A DNA stretch of 50,776 nucleotides, taken from contig JANQFQ010000137.1 of the NCBI GenBank assembly GCA_028277765.1, positions 1 through 50,776 on the forward strand, written 5' to 3'. Below, in pieces: positions 1-7,628 of the stretch. The notes below the pieces were generated by a model, which did not search any database, was not told where the DNA came from, and was given only the letters and a program-made list of their open reading frames with translations. The stretch is from Desulfobacterales bacterium. Lineage in GTDB: Bacteria > Desulfobacterota > Desulfobacteria > Desulfobacterales > SURF-7. Each line of letters begins with the position of its first letter. Positions within the stretch are counted from its first letter, which is position 1. Made by a program: the position numbers and the translations under genes.

Positions 1-456
1 TGCCTCCGCGGGGGGTGTTTAACAGGGCCCAATCATTCAGGGGTTATGTTACACGGCTTCCTGTCATATCTTGCGAAGACGATCATCCAGGAAAAGAAAT
101 ATACGGTTTTTGGATACAAAGGGAAACAGGTTAGGGATAACATACACAGCTTTGATGTTGTCAGACTGATGGAGGAAATATATAAACATCCGCCATGCGG
201 TGAAGTCTATAACCTTGGAGGTGGAAGAGAAAACAGTATTTCTGTTATTGAGGCGATTGATAAGATTGAAACACTTACAGGAAAAAGGGCGATTCATGAT
301 TATAATGAACAGCATCGTGCTGGTGACCATATTTGTTATATTAGTGATTTAACCAAGGTAAAATCACGATTTAAAAACTGGCAAGTAAGCATATCCCTTG
401 ATCAGATATTGGAAGAGATAATTGACAGTTCCATGCAAGCACTAAAAAACAAGTAA
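1..456 (+). CDS. NAD-dependent sugar epimerase, CDP-paratose 2-epimerase-like (5' truncated)
   Basis: Only the last 151 codons are in the window; frame 1 is open from base 1, so the true start lies upstream. The visible part begins with a CLRGGCLTGPNHSG-type segment, followed by YKGKQVRDNIHS and, near the end, RAGDHICYISD. These are typical of the C-terminal substrate-binding half of the RfbE/Tyv-like short-chain dehydrogenase epimerases. The family epimerises CDP- or related nucleotide sugars for O-antigen or other surface glycans, in the cytoplasm. The NAD-binding Rossmann motif is outside the window. It sits 40 bp before an O-antigen ligase, which fits a surface-polysaccharide locus. The exact sugar substrate cannot be set from this fragment; another extended-SDR epimerase is possible. 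Confidence 0.8.
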   Translation, partial: CLRGGCLTGPNHSGVMLHGFLSYLAKTIIQEKKYTVFGYKGKQVRDNIHSFDVVRLMEEIYKHPPCGEVYNLGGGRENSISVIEAIDKIETLTGKRAIHDYNEQHRAGDHICYISDLTKVKSRFKNWQVSISLDQILEEIIDSSMQALKNK

Positions 457-496
457 TAAATGCCTGATCGAATATCATGGTGATAAAGGCGGCAAA

Positions 497-2692
497 ATGA
501 ATACAGAAAAAATGTCAGGATATATCTGTTTCTTGCTTTTATTGCTGTCTCCGGTTGTAATTTTCCCCGGGTTAAAAGACTATGCCAACCTTCCCCAGAC
601 AGTGTTTATACAGACTGCTGCATGTCTGCTGCTGCTGGTATTTGCCTTAAGAGCATTGAATGATGGTGAAATTAGGTTCTCACTCAATTATGTTAGTTTT
701 TTTATTGCCGTTTTTCTAGCCTGGAATTTTATTTCACTCATATGGGCATCTAATAGATACACAGGATGTATTCAGACTGTTCATTTAACTGCCTGTAGTG
801 CAGTTTTTTTTGTCATCAGTCATGACCTTGATATTAAAAAAGGGATGTATTTATTGCTGGTGTCAATGGTTTTAGCTGCTGTTGGGGCATCAATTATCGG
901 GATTGGCCAGGACATTTTCAAATGGACTTGGATTCCCCAGGTTGAACCCCCTGCAGCAACATTTGCAAATAGAAATATGGCGGCACAGTTTGTCGCTCTA
1001 GCAGTTCCCAGCTCTCTGATATTCTTTTTTTATTTCTACAGCAGGTGTTCAAATCCTATTTTATCAGCCATATTTATCATCATTTTTTTTATATTAATCT
1101 GTTTCTTGTTTCTTTCCGGTTCAAGGGCCGGATTGTTGGCAATAAGTGTAACCCTTATTATTTTTAATGAGACGCTTCGCTACGAGGCTGCAGAAGAAGA
1201 TACGTTGGTTAGAACTCCGGAAATATTTTTTTGGGATTTCCGTATTGTTTTAAAAAATATACTTCGCCGGGAGACTTTAGTAAAAGATACCTTAATCAGA
1301 ATTCCGGCAATTTTTTTTCAGGATCTCCGTATTGTTTGCAACAAGATACGTCATCATGAAGCAGAAGCGAATGATGTGTTAATCAGAAACCAGGCATTTT
1401 TTCATGTTTTCCGTTTATGGATTGTCCTTTTTATGCTGTTTCTTACATTACTCCTTACGGGATACCTTGATAATGTATCTTTTTTATCAAATCTCGTTAT
1501 TAACAACGATAAAAAAAAGGCATCCCTTAAGGTAAGAAGTGATGTATATAAAAACAGCATCGCGATGGTAAAGGAAAAACCGGTTCTCGGTTTTGGGAAA
1601 GGCAACTTTAAAGTGTTTTATCCAGCATTCCATCAATCAATATCGAGTGACAAGGTGTTAAGTGAAAAACGCCAGCCACATAACACGCACAATGATTTTT
1701 TGCAGGCATTTGTTGAAACAGGTGTGATCGGTTTTTTTCTTTTTATCGGTATTTTTGCTGCTGCCATTCATATGGCATGTAAATTAATGATATTTAAACT
1801 GCCACCTGATACCAGGCTTACCATCATCGGATGCAGCGGTACAATCATATGTTTTTTACTGCTATGCATGTTTAGTTTTCCCCTGGAACGCGCAATCCCT
1901 CCGTTGATCCTATTTTCAATGCTTGGCATACTTGCGTCTCTATATAACAATGAGACAGGTAGGTTCTATGTTGTGAAAATGTCAAAAAAAGCAGGCATGA
2001 CTGTATTTATTCTGTTGTTATCCATAAGTATCACGCTCGTTTATTTTAATTATAGGCTTTTGAAGAGTGATTATTATTTCAAGATTGCCAGGCAGGCAGA
2101 AGGAGCTGGCGCCTGGCATGATGCTGTTAGATCTGGAAAGATATCACTGGATCTTAATCCGTTTAATACCGCTACCTGGGCAGCCCTTGGACGCGCTTAT
2201 TCAAATACCGGCTATTTTTATGAAAGTATCCAGTGCCTAAAACATGTGCATGATATTGAGCCGTATGATATTAATGTGATGGTGAATCTTGGTCATACAT
2301 ATGAAAGAGCGGGTGACACGATAAACGCATTAAAATACTTTCATCAAGTGTTAAAAATCAAACCTGAAATTTATAAAGTGTTGAATAATATAGGTAAAAT
2401 TCATTTAAAAGAAGAAAAATATGATGAAGCAATGGTTTATTTCAAAAAAGCCCTTGAAATTGACGATGAAGATTCTGGCCTCCGTGCCAATATTGGTTTT
2501 ATCATGTATAAAAAAGGCGAATTTAAAAAAGCGGCTAATGAGTTAGAACTGTCACTTTTATATAATCCCGATGCTATAAAGGTCCACAAAAGCTTATATG
2601 TAATCTATAGTCAAAAACTGAATATGCAGGAAAAAGCAGACTATCATAAGGCCATGTATAAAAAAAAAATATCAAAAATTATTAAAAAGTGA
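497..2692 (+). CDS. O-antigen ligase/polymerase (Wzy_C family) with C-terminal TPR domain
   Basis: 731-residue polytopic membrane protein. The N-terminal two thirds has many hydrophobic segments, an SGSRAGLLA motif near residue 207 and the periplasmic-loop signature HNTHNDFLQAFVETG near residue 400, both characteristic of Wzy_C proteins that polymerise O-antigen or ligate it to lipid A-core at the periplasmic face. From about residue 530 it becomes soluble and holds four or so TPRs (for example AWHDAVRSGKISLDLNPFN and the EEKYDEAMVYFKKALEID unit), a known arrangement in this family. Between the SGSRAG helix and the next helix there are three near-copies of a 29-residue unit (residues 234-312), which is unusual. 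The start ATG has AAGGCGG upstream. Ligase versus polymerase cannot be decided from sequence alone. Confidence 0.85.
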   Translation: MNTEKMSGYICFLLLLLSPVVIFPGLKDYANLPQTVFIQTAACLLLLVFALRALNDGEIRFSLNYVSFFIAVFLAWNFISLIWASNRYTGCIQTVHLTACSAVFFVISHDLDIKKGMYLLLVSMVLAAVGASIIGIGQDIFKWTWIPQVEPPAATFANRNMAAQFVALAVPSSLIFFFYFYSRCSNPILSAIFIIIFFILICFLFLSGSRAGLLAISVTLIIFNETLRYEAAEEDTLVRTPEIFFWDFRIVLKNILRRETLVKDTLIRIPAIFFQDLRIVCNKIRHHEAEANDVLIRNQAFFHVFRLWIVLFMLFLTLLLTGYLDNVSFLSNLVINNDKKKASLKVRSDVYKNSIAMVKEKPVLGFGKGNFKVFYPAFHQSISSDKVLSEKRQPHNTHNDFLQAFVETGVIGFFLFIGIFAAAIHMACKLMIFKLPPDTRLTIIGCSGTIICFLLLCMFSFPLERAIPPLILFSMLGILASLYNNETGRFYVVKMSKKAGMTVFILLLSISITLVYFNYRLLKSDYYFKIARQAEGAGAWHDAVRSGKISLDLNPFNTATWAALGRAYSNTGYFYESIQCLKHVHDIEPYDINVMVNLGHTYERAGDTINALKYFHQVLKIKPEIYKVLNNIGKIHLKEEKYDEAMVYFKKALEIDDEDSGLRANIGFIMYKKGEFKKAANELELSLLYNPDAIKVHKSLYVIYSQKLNMQEKADYHKAMYKKKISKIIKK
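1196..1432 (+). repeat. Intragenic 87-bp tandem repeat in the O-antigen ligase gene
   Basis: Two full units (1196-1282, 1283-1369) and a diverged partial third (1370 to about 1432) encode 29-residue blocks beginning EDTLVRTPEIFF, KDTLIRIPAIFF and NDVLIRNQAFF. All three are in frame and the positions of the charged and aromatic residues line up, so they arose by tandem duplication and then diverged. They enlarge the loop that follows the SGSRAG helix. Confidence 0.8.
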
Positions 2693-2727
2693 CAAATTTT
2701 GTCACAAAAATCTGACAAAAATTGTTA
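2690..2727 (+). promoter_or_regulatory. Pair of TGACA-N5-TGTCA-type inverted repeats, possible operator
   Basis: A perfect inverted repeat (TGACA-AATTT-TGTCA, 2690-2704) overlaps the stop codon of the ligase gene. A second copy with one mismatch (TGACA-AAAAT-TGTTA, 2713-2727) starts 23 bases later, about two helical turns. The pair lies about 150 bp before the promoter of the next gene. The spacing suggests a protein-binding site, but no regulator is identified and the region is AT-rich, so chance is possible. Confidence 0.3.
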
Positions 2728-2875
2728 AATTTGCGATTATTATAATAAAATCACTTTTATTATAATTTTATAACCTACTGATATTTCTGATAGTTTAATC
2801 AATCAGGGGAATTTGTTGTTTTTGGTGTGAATTTTGCATTAATTCTTACATATATTTATATAAAATATTTAACTC

Positions 2876-2903
2876 TTGACTATTTTGCTATATTTGCTAA
2901 AAT
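2876..2903 (+). promoter_or_regulatory. Sigma-70-type promoter for the secreted repeat protein
   Basis: TTGACT at 2876-2881, a 16-bp spacer, and TAAAAT at 2898-2903, about 60 bp before a start codon preceded by a G-rich ribosome site. The remaining sequence from 2693 to 2961 is strongly AT-rich with no gene. Confidence 0.5.
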
Positions 2904-2961
2904 TAATTATCCATAAAATATTTGTACTATGTAAAATTATAAATATACAAGGGGGGAAGAA

Positions 2962-4056
2962 ATGAAAAAATCAATTACAAAAACAACTCTTGCAACCGTT
3001 ACCATGCTCCTTTTTTTGTCAGTTGGTTTTGCTACGGCCTATGACAAATTATGGGATGTATCGTATTCTGGTGAACTGCTCGGTGTCCAGTCACGTTCTT
3101 ATTCTCACAGTGAGGCAACTGAACCTGATGTTGCCTGTGATTTTGGCAATTTCGGCGTATTCAGCTATGACGGTACTGACTGGTCAGCAGTAGGTGACTG
3201 GGATTCTGATCAAGTTGAAGCATGGGGTAGCGCAACCGGCAGCCTTAATAATATGGCGATTGATTACGGGACAAAAGGTCTCTGGAACTATGATGGTACC
3301 GACTGGACGATGCTTGGCTCATGGGATCCTGTAAGTCTAGAAGCTTATAATAATAAAGTTGCCGTTGATTTTGGTGCACAAGGTTTATTTGAATTTGACG
3401 GCACCAACTGGTATAAGCTTGGCTCTTGGGATCCAGAACAACTGGCTGTTTGGGGCAGTGATCAGCTGGCCGTGGATTACGGCTCCTACGGTCTCTATTC
3501 CTATGATACAACTAACGGCTGGACAAAGCTTGGCGCCTGGAATTCTGTAGATATTGAAGGCTGGTATCCAACTGGACAAAACAACCAATTAATTGTCAGT
3601 TATGGAAAATTAGGTGTCTGGAAGCTTGAATCCGGTATGTCTGACTTTGTTCTTGTACACGACTCTGGCACCCCCAAATGGATTCTTACTGAGATGGAAG
3701 CCTGGGGAGATAAACTGATATTGAATTATGGGGCCTCTCGGGGAATGTATAGTCATGAGGGAACTGGATCAGTTACAACCCTTCTTGACGATACACGTAA
3801 TCCCACGAGTATGATGAGTTGGGGTACTCGGCTTATCTGTACTTATCTTTCAGATAATCCTGAAAGGTACAATGGAACGGACTTTGCTGACATAGACACT
3901 GAATATAACGATAAAATATTGGGTGCCAGCGCTAATTATGTTTATAAAATCAGGAATCAAGGTGCTAGTCAAGGTTTGTATAAATGGGATGGTACGACAT
4001 CATCAGCAGTATCAACAGGATGGTTTCCTGACGAAATGGAAGGATTTGGAAATTAG
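2962..4056 (+). CDS. Secreted repeat protein, probable beta-propeller
   Basis: 364 residues with a clean signal peptide (MKKSITKTTLATVTM, hydrophobic core, cleavage after FATA). The mature part is built of about seven imperfect repeats of roughly 40-45 residues. The best conserved in the first half follow the pattern AVDYGxxGLxxYDGTxWxxLGSWDPxxLEAW; later copies are more diverged. Aromatic-rich, glycine-turn repeats of this number suggest a beta-propeller or related beta-repeat fold; that is inference, and I recognise no named family. No lipobox, sorting motif or membrane anchor is visible. The start is fixed by an AAGGGGGGAAGAA ribosome site. The gene has its own promoter and a strong terminator, so it is a single-gene unit inserted in a polysaccharide region. 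It may be a cell-surface or matrix protein. Confidence 0.7.
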   Translation: MKKSITKTTLATVTMLLFLSVGFATAYDKLWDVSYSGELLGVQSRSYSHSEATEPDVACDFGNFGVFSYDGTDWSAVGDWDSDQVEAWGSATGSLNNMAIDYGTKGLWNYDGTDWTMLGSWDPVSLEAYNNKVAVDFGAQGLFEFDGTNWYKLGSWDPEQLAVWGSDQLAVDYGSYGLYSYDTTNGWTKLGAWNSVDIEGWYPTGQNNQLIVSYGKLGVWKLESGMSDFVLVHDSGTPKWILTEMEAWGDKLILNYGASRGMYSHEGTGSVTTLLDDTRNPTSMMSWGTRLICTYLSDNPERYNGTDFADIDTEYNDKILGASANYVYKIRNQGASQGLYKWDGTTSSAVSTGWFPDEMEGFGN

Positions 4057-4093
4057 ATTGATTTTCATTTTCATCTGATTTTGTATATTATAC

Positions 4094-4130
4094 ATTCCAG
4101 GCACATTAAAAAATGTGCCTGGAATTTTTT
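4094..4130 (+). terminator. Rho-independent terminator after the secreted repeat protein
   Basis: A perfect 12-bp stem (4094-4105 with 4114-4125) around an 8-base A-rich loop is followed by a run of six T. The stem is GC-rich in the middle. It lies 38 bp after the stop codon. Confidence 0.9.
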
Positions 4131-4144
4131 TAGGTGGGTACAAA

Positions 4145-4768
4145 ATGAAGAGTGGTTTTAAAAAAAATAGATTAGCGCTGATTTTCTTATTCTTCGGAAT
4201 TGTTTGTCTTATACCGTTTCAAGCTGTGTCTGGTACAGTGGATCTGAAGTTTTCAGGGAACAAATTTACCACTGATATTTCGGACACGCCCTTGAAAACT
4301 GTTTTAAATAAGATCAAGGACAAAAAAGGGGTGGCATTTAAAGGGGATGATGAGATTTTAAATGGGAAAATATCTGTTCGGTTTAATGATTTTTCTTTTC
4401 AGGACGGGCTAAAAAGGATCCTTAGGGATGTGGATTACAGTTTTATTTATAACAAAGATGGAGATATAGTGGAAATCGTTGTGGTGGGAAAAGGAATGGA
4501 TGCCGGCAGGTCTAGCACAACAAGATCCAGATCGAAAAAAGGACCATCCTCCTCTGTACCTGAAGGTCTCAGGATTACAAGAAATGTTACCATCCCTGGA
4601 TATAAAGAAGAATTGACACCTGAGGAGCGTAAAGCCCTGACGGTAAGAAAAAATGTAAGCCCGCCGCCTGGATTTGGTGAACCCCTGTCTGAAGAAGCTA
4701 AGAAACACTTAATTAATGAAAAAAAAGTTGAATCTCCTCCTGGTTCTGAAAAAAAAAATGACAACTGA
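4145..4768 (+). CDS. Small exported STN-domain protein with proline-rich tail
   Basis: The ATG at 4145 follows GGTGGG and gives a signal peptide ending near QAVSG; the longer reading frame from a GTG at 4115 would begin inside the terminator stem and is rejected. 207 residues. Residues about 30-115 match the STN fold (secretin and TonB N-terminus short domain): VDLKFSGNKFTTDISDTPLKTVLNKI, then GVAFKGDDEILNGKISVRF and a DGLKRILRDVDYSFIY stretch. The tail has three imperfect repeats of an [N/K]VxxPPG(F/Y)-E-x-L-(T/S)-x-E type (ITRNVTIPGYKEELTPEE, VRKNVSPPPGFGEPLSEE, KKVESPPG). Secretins and TonB receptors carry STN before a pore domain; here no pore follows, so this is a free periplasmic STN protein of unknown partner. 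Confidence 0.7.
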   Translation: MKSGFKKNRLALIFLFFGIVCLIPFQAVSGTVDLKFSGNKFTTDISDTPLKTVLNKIKDKKGVAFKGDDEILNGKISVRFNDFSFQDGLKRILRDVDYSFIYNKDGDIVEIVVVGKGMDAGRSSTTRSRSKKGPSSSVPEGLRITRNVTIPGYKEELTPEERKALTVRKNVSPPPGFGEPLSEEAKKHLINEKKVESPPGSEKKNDN

Positions 4769-4770
4769 TG

Positions 4771-4794
4771 AGGCTATAAATTAAAGCCTTTTTG
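4771..4794 (+). terminator. Weak hairpin terminator after the STN protein
   Basis: A 5-bp stem (AGGCT at 4771-4775, AGCCT at 4785-4789) closes a 9-base loop and runs into TTTTT. Short stem, so only moderately convincing. The rest of the gap up to 5025 has no gene. Confidence 0.4.
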
Positions 4795-5025
4795 ATTAGC
4801 CTAATTCAGCGGTAGGATTATATAGCTGAGTTGAACTGCAAATTCCGGTTTGAATAGAGGAAATCCCCAAAAGGTCATATCAATTAAAATCAGAAAAACA
4901 CGTATAGATCTCCGGCCGTTAATACAATATTTCTATTGATCGTTTAAATAAAGTTATATATATTCCAGTAAATTGAATGGCTAGATCTATCTTCGCTGTG
5001 AAAATTGATAGAATGGAGGATGATA

Positions 5026-5436
5026 ATGAGTTTTAATAATGATAGTAACAGGTATTTCCCTAAACACATAAGTAAAGACCAGGCAAAAGATACGGGGATG
5101 GCGATGGTACTCATCTGCCTGCTGCTGGGATTATATCTTAAGGAAAATGTCTGCTATATCTTATCTATCATTCTTCTGCTCATTAATATGATAGTACCGG
5201 TGGTTTATCGTAAAGTTGCTGTTGTTTGGTTAGGGTTTTCTCACATTCTTGGAACGATTATGTCAAAAGTTATTTTGTCATTGATTTTTTTTGGTGTTGT
5301 TGTTCCTGTGGGCATATTACGGAAACTGTCCGGTTCAGATTCAATGAAGCTTAAACAATGGAAAAAAAATAATACATCAGTTTTCACTTCCCGTGATCAT
5401 GAGTATCATGCTGAGGATATTGAAAATCCATATTAA
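5026..5436 (+). CDS. SxtJ-family small membrane protein
   Basis: 136 residues. Of three in-frame starts (TTG 5005, ATG 5020, ATG 5026), the last sits 6 bases after GGAGG and is chosen. The protein has a short polar N-terminus with FPKHISKDQAKDTG, then three hydrophobic segments (about residues 24-40, 42-62 and 68-100), the last including GFSHILGTIMSKVILSLIFFGVVVPVGIL, and a polar tail. This matches the SxtJ family, named after the saxitoxin cluster, which is regularly found beside DUF5989 and carbamoyltransferase genes. Its biochemical role is not established; membrane attachment of the carbamoyltransferase is a reasonable guess. The next gene begins 39 bp downstream. Confidence 0.75.
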   Translation: MSFNNDSNRYFPKHISKDQAKDTGMAMVLICLLLGLYLKENVCYILSIILLLINMIVPVVYRKVAVVWLGFSHILGTIMSKVILSLIFFGVVVPVGILRKLSGSDSMKLKQWKKNNTSVFTSRDHEYHAEDIENPY

Positions 5437-5475
5437 CTGATACTTGTTCGCCAACCAACCTGTACGGAGGATAGA

Positions 5476-5625
5476 ATGAAGTTTTTCAAGGACTTATGGG
5501 GTTTCTTAAAAGTAAGAAAAAAATACTGGCTGCTTCCGATAATACTTACATTATTGCTGTTTGGCGGTCTTATTGTCTTAACCAGCGGAACTGCGGTTGC
5601 TCCGTTCATTTACACCATTTTCTAG
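5476..5625 (+). CDS. DUF5989-family 49-residue membrane miniprotein
   Basis: This short gene encodes MKFFKDLWGFLKVRKKYWLL followed by a single hydrophobic helix (about residues 19-36) and an SGTAVAPFIYTIF end. Length and sequence agree with DUF5989 proteins, which lie between sxtJ-like and carbamoyltransferase genes. A CGGAGG ribosome site ends 5 bases before the ATG. Its stop codon (TAG 5623-5625) is part of the AGGAG that serves the next gene, so the two are probably translationally coupled. The basic amphipathic N-terminus before the helix suggests an inner-membrane protein with the tail outside. Function unknown. Confidence 0.8.
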   Translation: MKFFKDLWGFLKVRKKYWLLPIILTLLLFGGLIVLTSGTAVAPFIYTIF

Positions 5626-5635
5626 GAGATATTTG

Positions 5636-7498
5636 ATGGCTGTAAGTATTTTGGGCATTTCCGCCTATTACCATGACAGCGCTGCGGTTCTGTTGATGGA
5701 CGGCAAGATAGTAGCCGCAGCACAGGAGGAGAGGTTTACCCGCAAAAAGCATGATTCCTCTTTTCCGTCAAACAGCGTAAAATATGTCATGGATGAGGCT
5801 GGCTTAGTATTACAGGATCTAGAAGCTGTTGTTTTTTATGACAAACCGTTTCTGAAGTTTGAAAGACTATTAGAAACATATCATGAATTTGTTCCAAAAG
5901 GACTAAAAAGCTTTCTTTCAGCAATTCCAGTTCAGATCAAAGAAAAGCTTTTCATGAGAAAGATATTGCATGAAGAGCTTGAGAAAATTGATTCGAGCAG
6001 ACAGCCGACACTTCTTTTTCCTGAACATCACCTGTCCCATGCAGCAAGCGCTTTTTATCCCTCTCCGTTTAACGAGGCTGCCATTGTGACGGTTGACGGG
6101 GTTGGCGAATGGGCTACAACAACGATCGGACATGGAAACGGGAAGCACATATCTGTCTTAAAACAGCTGGATTTTCCCCATTCACTTGGTTTGCTTTATT
6201 CTGCTTTTACGTATTATTGCGGTTTCAGGGTAAACAGCGGTGAATATAAGCTGATGGGCCTTGCGCCATATGGAAATCCTGATGATGAGCGGGTTAAAAA
6301 ATGGAAAAAGACCATTTTAGATGAAATGGTTGATATTCGTGATGATGGTTCATTTCTGTTGAACATGAACTATTTTAATTATGCGACCGGGCTGACCATG
6401 TGTTATGAAGGCAAGTGGGAGAAACTATTCGGCATACCCAAACGAGAACCGGAAAGTGATCTGGAACAGCCGTATATGGATATGGCCCTGGCGATTCAGC
6501 AGGTGACAGAGGAGATTGTTTTTAGTATTACCAGTACTGCAAAAGAATTAACCGGGAGTGACTACCTTGTTCTGGCTGGCGGTGTGGCGCTGAACTGCGT
6601 TGCAAACGGCAAACTTCTGAGAAACGGCATGTTCAAGGAACTCTGGATACAGCCTGCTGCCGGAGATGCAGGGGGAGCCCTAGGGGCTGCGTATGCCGCA
6701 TGGCACATCTGGAAGGGGAATGACAGAGTCGCCAATAGCGGACATGATACCATGGCAGGCGCCTATCTGGGACCTAAGTATCACTTGTCTGATATTGACA
6801 GGACGGCAAGGAAATATAGTGCGGATTACGAGACATATTCAAGTTTCAATGACCTTTGCAATGATGTGGCAGACCTGCTGGCCAATGGTAATGCCGTGGG
6901 ATGGTTTCAGGGGAGGATGGAGTACGGGCCAAGAGCACTGGGAAACAGGAGTATCCTCGGAGATCCACGACATCCTGAAATGCAGAAAAAGTTAAACTTA
7001 AAAATCAAGTACCGTGAAGGTTTTCGTCCATTTGCGCCATCAGTACTTGAAGAGGATATTTATGAGTATTTTGATCTGGACAGGCCTTCGCCGTATATGC
7101 TTTTGGTCGCCCCTGTTCAGGAGAAGAGGCAAAACCCTCTTCCACCAGGGTATGACCGGATGGCCATGTATGAACGGCTTTACCATCTCCGGTCTGATAT
7201 ACCAGCTATAACACATGTTGATTATTCAGCCAGGATCCAGAGTGTGAATATGGAGACAAACAGGAGATACTGGGAACTGATAAACACGTTTAAAGAAAAA
7301 ACCGGTATTGGATTGGTGGTGAATACAAGTTTCAATGTCAGGGGGGAACCGATTGTCTGCACACCAGATGATGCTTATGTCTGTTTCATGAGGACGGAAA
7401 TGGATTATCTTGTAATAGGTGACTGCCTTTTTAAGAAAGATAACCAGCCGGAATGGAAAGACAGTGGAGACTGGAGAAATACATATGAGCTGGATTGA
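5636..7498 (+). CDS. Carbamoyltransferase (NodU/CmcH/TobZ family)
   Basis: 620 residues from ATG 5636; the reading frame extends upstream to 5597 but that part overlaps the DUF5989 gene, and AGGAG lies just before 5636. The N-terminus ILGISAYYHDSAAVLLMDG is the family signature. The metal/adenylate site HHLSHAASAFYPSPF occurs near residue 135, and the C-terminal domain has GRMEYGPRALGNRSILGDPR and KIKYREGFRPFAPS. These enzymes use carbamoyl phosphate and ATP to carbamoylate a hydroxyl group, commonly on a sugar, antibiotic or Nod factor, in the cytoplasm. Given the neighbours, the likely acceptor is a surface-glycan sugar or its precursor; the acceptor cannot be read from sequence. Confidence 0.92.
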   Translation: MAVSILGISAYYHDSAAVLLMDGKIVAAAQEERFTRKKHDSSFPSNSVKYVMDEAGLVLQDLEAVVFYDKPFLKFERLLETYHEFVPKGLKSFLSAIPVQIKEKLFMRKILHEELEKIDSSRQPTLLFPEHHLSHAASAFYPSPFNEAAIVTVDGVGEWATTTIGHGNGKHISVLKQLDFPHSLGLLYSAFTYYCGFRVNSGEYKLMGLAPYGNPDDERVKKWKKTILDEMVDIRDDGSFLLNMNYFNYATGLTMCYEGKWEKLFGIPKREPESDLEQPYMDMALAIQQVTEEIVFSITSTAKELTGSDYLVLAGGVALNCVANGKLLRNGMFKELWIQPAAGDAGGALGAAYAAWHIWKGNDRVANSGHDTMAGAYLGPKYHLSDIDRTARKYSADYETYSSFNDLCNDVADLLANGNAVGWFQGRMEYGPRALGNRSILGDPRHPEMQKKLNLKIKYREGFRPFAPSVLEEDIYEYFDLDRPSPYMLLVAPVQEKRQNPLPPGYDRMAMYERLYHLRSDIPAITHVDYSARIQSVNMETNRRYWELINTFKEKTGIGLVVNTSFNVRGEPIVCTPDDAYVCFMRTEMDYLVIGDCLFKKDNQPEWKDSGDWRNTYELD

Positions 7499-7628
7499 TT
7501 TTGTATTACCTGGGATTCCAGAGGTGCAAAAGGACACCTAATTAAGTTCAGAATAAACGTCTGTATGTTAATCTGACCTTCCATAAATATCATGGTAGCG
7601 TTAAATATCATATACTATGTAGGTGATT

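Noticed and set aside
4115..4144. In-frame GTG start 10 codons upstream of the STN protein
   Set aside because: It lies inside the stem of the terminator at 4094-4130 and has no ribosome site; ATG 4145 has both a ribosome site and a signal peptide.
5597..5635. Longer N-terminus for the carbamoyltransferase
   Set aside because: The extension overlaps the end of the DUF5989 gene; family members begin at the MAVSILGISAYYHD segment, and AGGAG supports ATG 5636.
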